From positions 3,224,001-3,288,000 of the forward strand of contig JADJRK010000001.1 of NCBI GenBank assembly GCA_016712285.1: a DNA stretch of 64,000 nucleotides, read 5' to 3'. The notes under the pieces are model-generated. The model worked only from the letters and a program-made list of their open reading frames with translations. It was not told where the DNA came from and ran no database searches. A program made the translations under genes and the position numbers. This document shows, in pieces, positions 19,978 to 27,660 of the stretch (its first letter is position 1; each line of letters starts with the position of its first letter). This DNA comes from Planctomycetota bacterium. GTDB lineage: Bacteria > Planctomycetota > UBA8742 > UBA2392.

Positions 19978-20949
19978 TTAGTCATCGCCGTGTGTCCAAC
20001 TCAGCCAGCTGGTCGAGCCACCGGCCAATTCGTTGGGGCGTTCGCCGCCGATTGTGATTTGCCACAATTCGACGTTCAGTTGGTTGCGCGACAGATTGAT
20101 GCTCCAGCCTCCGACGGTCCCGTCTGGAGTGTATTGCGCGTCGTACCACTCTTGCTGTTGTTTAATCCAAGTGCGGAAGTCCGCCTCACTGGCGAAGTCA
20201 CGTCTCTCCTCGTTCAATACACCTCTGGTCACACCTTCGTGTTCCTCCCAATGATCACCCGGCCCGGGCCAATACAGCCCCAATGCGCCCTGCCAAGGCT
20301 TGGTACGTGAACGCATGAACACAGAGCGTGAAGCGCCATCCCAGGTATACGTACGCTTCCTGTTCGAGTCGGCTGCGATGCTCATTGTCCCGTGCTTGTT
20401 CTGGAAGGTCAGCACGTCACCCCGGCTCAGCACTGCATGCTCGTCGACCGGATCGTTGCCAAGCGGACTTTTGCTGCGCAGGTCAGTGAAGAAAGTGGTG
20501 ATCGCGGTCAGGGCTGGGCCATCAAGTAAGACAGTGCGAGTTGCTTCCCACGCCCCGAATGAGGCACTGCCGGCACTTCGGTCAGCCTTTGAGGGCATGT
20601 ACACGTAGAGCACGGACTCTTGCTTGTCGGCACCGACGAACTCTGCGTAGTAATCGGGAAATACGAAACGATTTGCATCTCCAGGCTGCCAGCTCGATTC
20701 CGTGACGAGGCCGACCAGACGCTTCGCTTGCTCGGTGTTGAGCGTCAACGACCAGCCGTCACTGCCACTGACCGGCCCGGATACAGTAAGGTCAGGTTTT
20801 GGCGCCGCGTCCGACTTCGGCGGCGTTGGTTCAACGCTTGAATTCGAAGGATTCCCGGCGTTCGCTCCAGTCAGATTCGACCGATCGTCGGCACTGCCGC
20901 ATGCAGCTGCCGCAAGTATGAGGATCAACGCTCCAGCCTGATTTCGCAT
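19978..20949 (-). CDS. Lipoprotein of unknown function
   Basis: 323 residues. The N-terminus MRNQAGALILILAAAAC is a lipoprotein signal with Cys17. A low-complexity linker (SNSSVEPTPPKSDAAPKPD) follows, then a globular domain of about 260 residues containing WSLTLNTEQAKRLVGL, YYAEFVGADKQESVLYVYMP and a Trp-rich second half (GLYWPGPGDHWEEHE, WIKQQQEWYDAQY). No known domain is recognised. It stands alone, convergent to nrdJ and divergent from corA. Confidence 0.75.
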   Translation of the reverse strand: MRNQAGALILILAAAACGSADDRSNLTGANAGNPSNSSVEPTPPKSDAAPKPDLTVSGPVSGSDGWSLTLNTEQAKRLVGLVTESSWQPGDANRFVFPDYYAEFVGADKQESVLYVYMPSKADRSAGSASFGAWEATRTVLLDGPALTAITTFFTDLRSKSPLGNDPVDEHAVLSRGDVLTFQNKHGTMSIAADSNRKRTYTWDGASRSVFMRSRTKPWQGALGLYWPGPGDHWEEHEGVTRGVLNEERRDFASEADFRTWIKQQQEWYDAQYTPDGTVGGWSINLSRNQLNVELWQITIGGERPNELAGGSTSWLSWTHGDD

Positions 20950-21129
20950 TTCCCCAGCCTACTTCAGGAAGGCCTCAGTTTGCATATCCCAAATCACTCC
21001 CCAAATCACTCGAGGAAACCCGGCGGTGCTTTGCTTGGCGTGCACCCCGGACGGCCCGGCGAAACTCTGGCTGCCTTGCGTGCCTGTCAGCACTTCCGGA
21101 AACCGGTGGCTGCAACCTATGCTGGGTGG

Positions 21130-22227
21130 ATGAAAAGCAACACCGAGATTCTGCGCAAACCTGACATGGGTGACGAGCCACACCGACCGCCCGTTGGCGC
21201 CTCGCCCGGTACGCTGGTGGCCGCCGCGGACGCGCAAGAGACGCGCATGATGGTCATCGACTTCAGCACGTCGCACTGCGACCTGAGCGAGATCTCCGAC
21301 CCGGGCCAGTTGAAGCCATACATCGACAAAGATTCCGTCACTTGGATCGACGTAACCGGGTTCAAGCAGATTGAGCTGATTCGCACACTGGGCGAAATGC
21401 TGGACATCCATCCGCTGGCCCTGGCCGACGCCGTGAACGTCCCCCAGCGCGCCAAGGCAGAGGCTTACCCCGACTACGTGTTCATCGTGACGCACGCGCC
21501 CGAGATTGACGGCGATGGCTTTTACTCAGAGCAAACGGGTGTGCTGTTCGGCGACCACTTCGTGCTGACGTTTCAGGAACGTCGCGACGAAGACGTGTTC
21601 AAGCCGCTTCGCGACCGCATCAAGGCGTCGCGCGGGCTGGTGCGGCAGAAGGGCCCGGCTTATTTGGGCTACGCGATCGTGGACGTCATCACGGACACGT
21701 ACTTTCCGGTCTTGGACGCGCTGGAAGACCGCCTCGACGCGATGGAAAAACGCATCCTCAAGCGCGAACTGCACGTGCTGGAAGAGCTGTACGCGCTGCG
21801 CCACCAGGCGGTGGACATACGGCGCGCCATCGAGAGCCACCGTGACGCGCTGAGCACGCTGATGCACATCCAGGTGCCCTATATCAATGATGAAGTGCGG
21901 CTGTACTTGCGTGACTGCCTTGACCATGCGCTAAGCCAGGTCAACACCGCCAGTTCGCTGATGGATTACGTGGTCAGCCTGCGCGAACTGCTGGCCAGCG
22001 AGCAGGCACAGCGCCTGAACGAAGTGATGAAGATGCTGACGATGGTGGCAACCATCTTCATCCCGCTGAGTTTCTTTGCCGGCGTGTACGGCATGAACTT
22101 TGAAGGCCGCGGCAATATGCCTGAGCTGACCATCCCGTACTTCTACTGGTTCTGGTGGGCGGCGATGGCTGGCGTCACCGTAGCGATGCTGTGGTACTTC
22201 AAGCGCCGCGGCTGGCTGGGCCGGTAG
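21130..22227 (+). CDS. corA: CorA-family Mg2+/Co2+ transporter
   Basis: 365 residues if started at the ATG at 21130. The family similarity begins at about residue 30 (MMVIDFSTSHCDLSEI), so an ATG at 21166 is also possible; upstream codons to 20980 look non-coding. A large acidic cytoplasmic domain with long helices (LDALEDRLDAMEKRILKREL) precedes two C-terminal membrane segments. The selectivity motif is YGMNFEG at the end of the first (FIPLSFFAGVYGMN). The short positively charged tail (FKRRGWLGR) is typical. It acts as a homopentamer in the inner membrane. Confidence 0.93.
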   Translation: MKSNTEILRKPDMGDEPHRPPVGASPGTLVAAADAQETRMMVIDFSTSHCDLSEISDPGQLKPYIDKDSVTWIDVTGFKQIELIRTLGEMLDIHPLALADAVNVPQRAKAEAYPDYVFIVTHAPEIDGDGFYSEQTGVLFGDHFVLTFQERRDEDVFKPLRDRIKASRGLVRQKGPAYLGYAIVDVITDTYFPVLDALEDRLDAMEKRILKRELHVLEELYALRHQAVDIRRAIESHRDALSTLMHIQVPYINDEVRLYLRDCLDHALSQVNTASSLMDYVVSLRELLASEQAQRLNEVMKMLTMVATIFIPLSFFAGVYGMNFEGRGNMPELTIPYFYWFWWAAMAGVTVAMLWYFKRRGWLGR

Positions 22228-22252
22228 GCAAAACAGAACCGCCGGAAAAGTG

Positions 22253-22285
22253 CATCAGAGCCGCCGCGGTAACGCGGCGGTTTCT
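22253..22285 (+). repeat. REP-like palindrome, left copy (also corA terminator)
   Basis: The 33-nt unit contains CCGCCGCG-GTAA-CGCGGCGG followed by TTTCT. It is an exact inverted copy of 22868-22900. Because it lies 26 nt after the corA stop and ends in a T-rich run, it can also terminate corA transcription. Confidence 0.9.
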
Positions 22286-22307
22286 ATGTGCGACCACCAA
22301 ACACGAA

Positions 22308-22841
22308 TCAACCTTCGATGGGCAGGCGTAAATCCGGGCCCTGCTCGCGAAGTATGTAGTCAACCACACGCTGCAGTTGTATCGCGTTCCACACGTACCG
22401 CTTGCTGCCATCTTCCGTCCAAATCCGCTGATCCTGCTTTACAAGTTTATCGTCCCGCAACCGCCTCGTTGCGTAACGCTTGCAGTCACCGAGTATCCGG
22501 CCGGGTGACACCGGCCCGCTTACCGCAAGGTGGACATGGTTGGTCCGAACGTTCAGCGCATGCACACACCACTTGCGCGCGTTGCAACAGATGCGGATTG
22601 CGGCGTCGACCGGCCTGATCATGGACAGTTGCAGCTTGAACGGCGGGTACTTCAAGGTGTTTTCGCGGACGAACTCGAAGAGGCGATCAGGCTTCAGTTT
22701 CTCCGTGCCGAATTCGTTGTGGTCACGATCGACTGACCCGCGGGCATCACCATGCAGCCATGTGCCGTACGTCGTGAATGTAATGAAGTACGCAAGTGGA
22801 ATTGGCTTGTCAGGCTTGTTCGGCATGGGCCGGACGATCAT
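22308..22841 (-). CDS. REP-associated tyrosine transposase (RAYT, Y1/IS200-like)
   Basis: 177 residues from the ATG at 22841; a GTG at 22865 and an ATG at 22826 are alternatives. FITFTTYGTWLHGDARGSVD is the hallmark start of RAYT proteins. The HUH metal motif is HVHL in VRTNHVHLAVSG, and the catalytic Tyr is probably in DCKRYATRRLR. The family nicks and rejoins single-stranded hairpin DNA. Perfect 33-bp inverted palindromes lie 22 and 26 nt outside its ends, so gene and substrates form one unit. All key residues are present, so it may be active or only recently fixed. Confidence 0.88.
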   Translation of the reverse strand: MIVRPMPNKPDKPIPLAYFITFTTYGTWLHGDARGSVDRDHNEFGTEKLKPDRLFEFVRENTLKYPPFKLQLSMIRPVDAAIRICCNARKWCVHALNVRTNHVHLAVSGPVSPGRILGDCKRYATRRLRDDKLVKQDQRIWTEDGSKRYVWNAIQLQRVVDYILREQGPDLRLPIEG

Positions 22842-22867
22842 CGCAGCGTTGCGTGTTGACTGCACGC

Positions 22868-22900
22868 AGAAACCGCCGCGTTACCGCGGCGGCTCTGATG
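22868..22900 (-). repeat. REP-like palindrome, right copy (also terminator of the secretin gene's flank)
   Basis: Exact reverse complement of 22253-22285. Read on the minus strand it is the hairpin and T-run beginning 14 nt after the secretin stop codon at 22915, so it probably terminates secretin transcription, just as the left copy serves corA. Confidence 0.9.
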
Positions 22901-22914
22901 TGACAGTGAACAGG

Positions 22915-25002
22915 TTAGTCGTCTTTGCGTTCCAGGCCCTGGTAGTCGAACGAGCGGTCGGGCGTGCCCGGCGGCGTGTTGCGCGAATTTTCGAAGTCGC
23001 GACGGCCGCGCTCAAACAACGCCTTCTGCTGGGGCGTCTGGCTCTTGCTGGTGTCCTGTTCGGCCTGGGCCAACGCCTTGCGGCTTTCGTCCTTCAGGTC
23101 GGCAAAGTTGGCGTCCTTGAGAATCTTGGGGCGCAGGAAAATGTACAGGTTGGTGCGGCGCTCCACGGTGCGCTGGCTCTTGAACAGCTCGCCCAGCAGC
23201 GGGATGTCACCTAGCACCGGGATTTTGCTGACGGTCTTGCTGCTTTCGCTGGTCTTGAGGCCGCCGACCACCACCGTGCTCGCGTCCGGCACGGTCACAA
23301 ACGTCGTGATGCGGCGGCGCTGGCGTGGCGGTGACGTGCCCGGCGTGGTGCTTTCACCGGTGAAGTTCGTGATGTCCAGGTCAAGCTGCAGCGTGACGTA
23401 TCCGTCGGCGCTGATCTGCGGCGTCACCGACATCGTGATACCCGCCTCAACAAAATCGCCCGCGCCCTGCAGGTTGCCGTTGACGTTGCTGGTCAACTGC
23501 AACAGCTGGATCTCGGTCTGGATCTCGATCGTGGCTTCCTGGTTGTCATTGGTGATCAGCATCGGCTGCTGCAACACGTTCGTGTCGGCCTGCGTCTTCA
23601 AGAAGCGCACCAGCAACGGAATGTCGAACGCCGTGCCCTTGTTCAGGGTCAGCAATCCGCCCTGTCCGAAAATCGGGTTGCGGCCCGCGGGCACACCGCC
23701 ACCGGTACCAATCGGCACGCCGGAGCTGTCCACGATCTCGCTGAACCCGAAGGTGGTGCCAAAGCTGAGGCGCGGGTCTTTGCTCTGGTTGGCGAAACCA
23801 TCCACGGTCGCGATTTCGACGCCGAACTGGAAGTCGTCGTCGTCGCGCACCTCTAGAATCGCGGCTTCAATCATCACTTGTGGCCGCCGCACATCCAGCT
23901 TGTCGATGATCTTGCGGATTTCATTGAAATCCGTCGGCGTGGCGATCACCAGCAAACTGTTTGTGGTGGTGTCGGGCACAATCACCGGCGCGTTGGGGTC
24001 GTTGGCATTCACGCCCGGCTGGCCCGGGATGCCGGGCTGCGCGCTTGGCAGGCCCACGCCCAGCACGTCATTCAGTGTCGCCGACAGGTTCTCTGCCAGC
24101 ACGTTCTTGCAGGCGTAATAGTGAATGCGGCCGGTGGTCACGGCGCCGGGAATCTCTTGGTCAAGTTTGCTGACCAGGTCTCGTACAAGCTCAATGCCCG
24201 CGTCGTAGCCCGTGACCATGATCGCGTTGACATAGGGCGCCACTTCCACGCGCACTAGCGTCTCGTCTTCCGGGCTGCCGGGCCGGCGCGGCGTTGCCGC
24301 CAGCAACTGCTGGCGCGCCGTCAGCAGGCTGTTCAGGCTTGTCACCAGCTCTTCGGCGTCGATGTGGTTGATGTTGATGACTTCAAGCCGCGGGCTGCGC
24401 GGCGGCTGGTCCATCAGCTTGATGATCTGCGCCATGCGGCGGATGTTGTAGCTGTAGTCAGCGATGATCAGGCTGTTGATGCCCTGGATCGGCTGCACCA
24501 TGCCGCCCTGGCGGGCAGTCAGGTTTCGCAGCGCACCGGTGACGCTGTTGGCGTCGGCGTACTTCAGGTTCACGACCAGGGTGACGAAGTCAGCGCTGGT
24601 GTCGTTCCACTCCGAGAGTTCGTCAAGAAAGATGACCTTGTCAGCCTGGGTCACGGCCTCGACAGCCGGGATGATCTCGTAGAAACGCACTGACTGGGGG
24701 CTGTCTTCACCGAAGGGCGCCAGGATGAAGCGAAACTGCTTCAGGAAGGTCTGCAGCACGCTGAACATGGCGGTACGCGGCACCGCAAAGCCTTCGCGGG
24801 GCGCCACGATGGTGACTTCGCCGGTGACCGTCTTGGGGTTGTACAGGAACTTGATCTTCTGGTACTCGGACGTGAGCTGGATCATGTCCGCGATCGGGAT
24901 GTTCTCGGTGACGCCGCGCAATACCAGCGCGTCGTCAGCCTGGGCGCGCAACGAGCCACCGAACAGGGCGAGGGCGAAAATCAGCAGTGCGAACTTACGC
25001 AT
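22915..25002 (-). CDS. Type II secretion / type IV pilus secretin (GspD/PilQ family)
   Basis: 695 residues from the ATG at 25002, which has GGAG 7 nt upstream and begins a signal peptide (MRKFALLIFALALFGGSLRA). N-domains follow: FVTLVVNLKYADANSVTGAL and VNAIMVTGYDAGIELVRDLV are repeated N1-type modules, then VIVPDTTTNSLLVIATPTDF. The C-terminal secretin barrel has VLQQPMLITNDNQEATIEI and VGGLKTSESSKTVSKIPVLG. It would form the outer-membrane pore. No gspE or gspF gene adjoins it; the partner genes in this window are 9-40 kb away. The right RAYT palindrome serves as its likely terminator. Confidence 0.95.
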   Translation of the reverse strand: MRKFALLIFALALFGGSLRAQADDALVLRGVTENIPIADMIQLTSEYQKIKFLYNPKTVTGEVTIVAPREGFAVPRTAMFSVLQTFLKQFRFILAPFGEDSPQSVRFYEIIPAVEAVTQADKVIFLDELSEWNDTSADFVTLVVNLKYADANSVTGALRNLTARQGGMVQPIQGINSLIIADYSYNIRRMAQIIKLMDQPPRSPRLEVININHIDAEELVTSLNSLLTARQQLLAATPRRPGSPEDETLVRVEVAPYVNAIMVTGYDAGIELVRDLVSKLDQEIPGAVTTGRIHYYACKNVLAENLSATLNDVLGVGLPSAQPGIPGQPGVNANDPNAPVIVPDTTTNSLLVIATPTDFNEIRKIIDKLDVRRPQVMIEAAILEVRDDDDFQFGVEIATVDGFANQSKDPRLSFGTTFGFSEIVDSSGVPIGTGGGVPAGRNPIFGQGGLLTLNKGTAFDIPLLVRFLKTQADTNVLQQPMLITNDNQEATIEIQTEIQLLQLTSNVNGNLQGAGDFVEAGITMSVTPQISADGYVTLQLDLDITNFTGESTTPGTSPPRQRRRITTFVTVPDASTVVVGGLKTSESSKTVSKIPVLGDIPLLGELFKSQRTVERRTNLYIFLRPKILKDANFADLKDESRKALAQAEQDTSKSQTPQQKALFERGRRDFENSRNTPPGTPDRSFDYQGLERKDD

Positions 25003-25182
25003 GCCACTACTCCAGCTAAGGTTGCAGGCAAAGCGAACAGCCATAAAACGACAAGCTGCACACTGAAGTTGGGGAAAAGTGTTGGCGGTTGTTTAGCAAA
25101 GATAGTCACGTACAAACAAGGGGCATGTGCGGGGCGGGCCAGTGTCCTGAGTCGCCGCGAACCCTCTGCCAGACAGGAAGCC

Positions 25183-25575
25183 ATGATCGACCCACGGTTT
25201 ATTACGACGACATTCAACCTTGAGGGCTACCAGGTTGTGGCCAACTGCGGCATCGTGCGCGGCATTGTCGTGCGTTCGCGCAGCGCCATCGGCAACTTCG
25301 CAGCCGGCATCCAGCAGTTCTTTGGCGGCAACATCAGCCTGTACACCGAGCTGTGCGAACAGGCCCGGCAAGAGGCCTTCGACATCATGCGCCAGCACGG
25401 CACCGATGCCGGCGGCAACGCCATCGTCGGCATGCGCTACGAAAGCAACGACGTAAGCGCCGGCGCCACCGAAGTCCTGTGCTACGGCACAGCCGTGGTG
25501 GTGGCCCTGAAGTCGCCGCCCGTGCCCGTGCAGGACGAGGCTACGCCGAAGCCAGCTTCCGAAGCAGGGCCTTGA
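25183..25575 (+). CDS. YbjQ/UPF0145 family protein
   Basis: 130 residues from the ATG at 25183 behind AGGA. The conserved pattern is complete: TTTFNLEGYQVVANCGIVRG, the RSRSAIGNFAAGIQQFFGG segment, then the helical ARQEAFDIMRQHGTDAGGNA and IVGMRYE. The family forms pentameric small beta-barrels, and its role is unknown. A short Pro/Ala tail is added at the C-terminus. Its last 35 bases overlap the end of the purine nucleoside phosphorylase gene on the other strand. Confidence 0.9.
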   Translation: MIDPRFITTTFNLEGYQVVANCGIVRGIVVRSRSAIGNFAAGIQQFFGGNISLYTELCEQARQEAFDIMRQHGTDAGGNAIVGMRYESNDVSAGATEVLCYGTAVVVALKSPPVPVQDEATPKPASEAGP

Positions 25576-26389
25576 GCACACCCGCCACTCGGTCAGCGTT
25601 GGCGCTTGCAGCCTGAAGCACCTGCTGGTGGCTGTCCTGGGCGCTGCCGGCCTGGTTGGTGATCAGGCTCAGGCCGCAGGCGCGCAGTCCCAGCGCGCTG
25701 GCGGTAACCACTTCCGGGATGGTGCTCATGCCGACAGCGTCCGCGCCAAGCCGTCGCAGCATCTCGACCTCGGCCGGTGTCTCGAAGCTCGGGCCCAGTA
25801 CGGCTGCGTAGACCCCGGACGTGACGCTTTCGCCAACTGCGCGGCCTGCTTCCAGCAACTGGCCCAACAGGCCGGCGTCATAGGCGGCACCCATGGGCGG
25901 AAATGCGGCTGCCCCCGCCAGGCGCTGCGGGCCGACCAGCGGGTTGACGCCCATCAGGTTGATGTGGTCACGGATGGCCATCAGGGTGCCCGGCGCCAGG
26001 TCGGGCCGAATGCCGCCCGCGGCGTTGGTCACGACCAGTATGCGCGCGCCCAGCCCGTAGGCGACCCAGACGCACGCCGCCAGGTCCCGCGGCGCGTGGC
26101 CTTCATAGGCATGGTAGCGCCCGCGAAAGACCAGCGCGTTGACACCCCAAAGCGTGCCCTGCGAGAGGCGGCAGACATGGCCTGCGGTTCCCGCCGGCGC
26201 CGGGAACCCCGGCAGGTCGCTGTACGGGCAGCGCAACGGGTCAACGACCGCCTGCTCAACCTCGCCGAATCCGGAACCGAGGATCAGCGCCACAGTCGGC
26301 ACAGTTTCGCCAAAGCCGCGGCGCTTCAGGTGCGCGAGCGCTGGCAGAAAGTCGTGGGGCAAAGCCGGATTTGGCGTCGGGTCGGTCAT
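25541..26389 (-). CDS. Purine nucleoside phosphorylase (trimeric PNP family)
   Basis: The 282-residue protein matches class I purine nucleoside phosphorylases, which split inosine and guanosine with phosphate. Motifs: LILGSGFGEVEQAV (phosphate-binding Ser/Gly loop), GRYHAYEGH, VVTNAAGGI, the base-binding GPSFETPAEVEMLRRLGADAV split as GPSFETPAEVEM and LGADAVGMSTIPEV, and the late ITNQAG. It follows the lipoprotein gene at 26463 by 73 nt on the same strand and may be co-transcribed. It belongs to nucleotide salvage. Confidence 0.93.
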   Translation of the reverse strand: MTDPTPNPALPHDFLPALAHLKRRGFGETVPTVALILGSGFGEVEQAVVDPLRCPYSDLPGFPAPAGTAGHVCRLSQGTLWGVNALVFRGRYHAYEGHAPRDLAACVWVAYGLGARILVVTNAAGGIRPDLAPGTLMAIRDHINLMGVNPLVGPQRLAGAAAFPPMGAAYDAGLLGQLLEAGRAVGESVTSGVYAAVLGPSFETPAEVEMLRRLGADAVGMSTIPEVVTASALGLRACGLSLITNQAGSAQDSHQQVLQAASANADRVAGVLKALLRKLASA

Positions 26390-26462
26390 CGTGGGCGCAG
26401 GTTGCGGCCTGAGTGTGCCAACCAGCCGCCCAGCCGGGAATGGTGCGCTTCACGCCGTCAGC

Positions 26463-27536
26463 TCAGCGTTTGCGGTCGCTGGGGCCGATCGTGGCCTCTT
26501 GCCCGTCGATGTTCAGGTAGCCCTTCACGACGTCGAGCGTGTAGGTGATGAAGCGGCCGTCATTGGTGCGGCACACCAGCATCGGCAGGGCGAGTGTCAG
26601 CTCAATGCTCCAGGTGCCGGCGTGATTGTCGTGAGAATCGTCGGCCTGGTTGAGTACGTCGCTGCTGCTGGCCGTGGTCAGCCGGTAGATGTACTCGTAG
26701 CTGTGGTCACTGCCGAGGTGCCAGTGCTTGTGCGTCTCGCGGCTCCAGCTTGAGCCGCTGTTTGGCGTGCTGCCCTTGTACGTGAACACCTTGATGACTT
26801 TGCCCTTGAGGCCGGCTTCGTGCTGCTGCCGCTCTTTTTCACCGGCAGGCACGGCAAATTCGATGCTGTCAGCGACTTTGCTGCTGTACGACTTGCACTC
26901 AGCCTCGGTGCCCGGCAGGCCGATGGTCATGACCGCGACCCCGGCCGACTTGCCGATCAGCATTTGTATGTAGCCCGTGACCGCGTTGTTCGACATCGCG
27001 CGCGAAAGCGAGTCACCGTTCTTGTTGATCTCGCCGACCGGCGCCAGCTCCGAGCCGTTGCCCAGGTCAAACGGCTTGCTGATCATGTCGCGGGCCTCAC
27101 CTTCGGTGACGCCGGTGCGGCCGACAATCAGCGTCAGCAGCTTGCCGCCCATCTCGCCGAGCTGGATGGCAGCACTGCCCGCGGGCATCTCGGAGACCGC
27201 GCCATCGGGCACCTTGTACGAGAAACCGAGGTTCGAGACTTTCACGCGGTCGCCGCCCTCATAGCGTGTGCCTGCGGCGAACTCTTTGCCGTCAAGCTTG
27301 CTGGCTTCAGCCTGCGTGCTTTCCTTGAAGCCGCGGTCGGCGGGTTCTGTCTTGCCGTCTGCATCGGGCGTGAGGTCTTTGTCGGACTTGTCGCCGCTGC
27401 TGTTGCCGCTGTCACTCGAACTAGAGCTGGAACTGCTTGAGCTGCCGGAGCTGCCCGAGGACGCCTTGTCGTCCGAACAGGCCGTGAAGAAGAGCAGGCA
27501 GCAAGGCAATGCGAAGGCAGACAGCTTCGGGTTCAT
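26463..27536 (-). CDS. Lipoprotein with poly-Ser linker, unknown function
   Basis: 357 residues. The signal (MNPKLSAFALPCCLLFFTAC) ends at Cys20. A Ser-rich linker of about 25 residues and a charged stretch lead to a domain with VKVSNLGFSYKVPDGAVSEM and QLGEMGGKLLTLIVGRTGVT, then a second region with HKHWHLGSDHSYEYIYRLTT. No family is recognised; the first region resembles proteins that monitor fit of a ligand only in its general alternation of strands. It was probably made for periplasmic or outer-membrane anchoring. Confidence 0.75.
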   Translation of the reverse strand: MNPKLSAFALPCCLLFFTACSDDKASSGSSGSSSSSSSSSSDSGNSSGDKSDKDLTPDADGKTEPADRGFKESTQAEASKLDGKEFAAGTRYEGGDRVKVSNLGFSYKVPDGAVSEMPAGSAAIQLGEMGGKLLTLIVGRTGVTEGEARDMISKPFDLGNGSELAPVGEINKNGDSLSRAMSNNAVTGYIQMLIGKSAGVAVMTIGLPGTEAECKSYSSKVADSIEFAVPAGEKERQQHEAGLKGKVIKVFTYKGSTPNSGSSWSRETHKHWHLGSDHSYEYIYRLTTASSSDVLNQADDSHDNHAGTWSIELTLALPMLVCRTNDGRFITYTLDVVKGYLNIDGQEATIGPSDRKR

Positions 27537-27614
27537 AGATGTGTCTCGCCTGGAGTGGCACCGAGTTTAATCTCCACCCGGTAGCGTGCGCTAGCCCGCA
27601 GGGGGTGTTAACCG

Positions 27615-27640
27615 CAACGGCCGCCCCAATGGGCGGCCGT
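27615..27640 (-). terminator. Terminator-like hairpin
   Basis: Perfect 11-bp stem (AACGGCCGCCC / GGGCGGCCGTT) with CAAT loop, 20 nt beyond the stop of the redoxin/cytochrome gene on the minus strand. No long T-run follows. Confidence 0.65.
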
Positions 27641-27660
27641 TGGAAGTATCGGATTGGCAG

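Larger units (their letters stand above)
22253..22900 (-). mobile_element. RAYT unit: transposase gene between inverted REP palindromes
   Basis: The 648-bp unit consists of a 33-bp palindrome, the RAYT gene on the minus strand, and an exact inverted 33-bp palindrome. I see no flanking target duplication. Bases just outside the 33-mers are similar but not identical. Confidence 0.75.
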
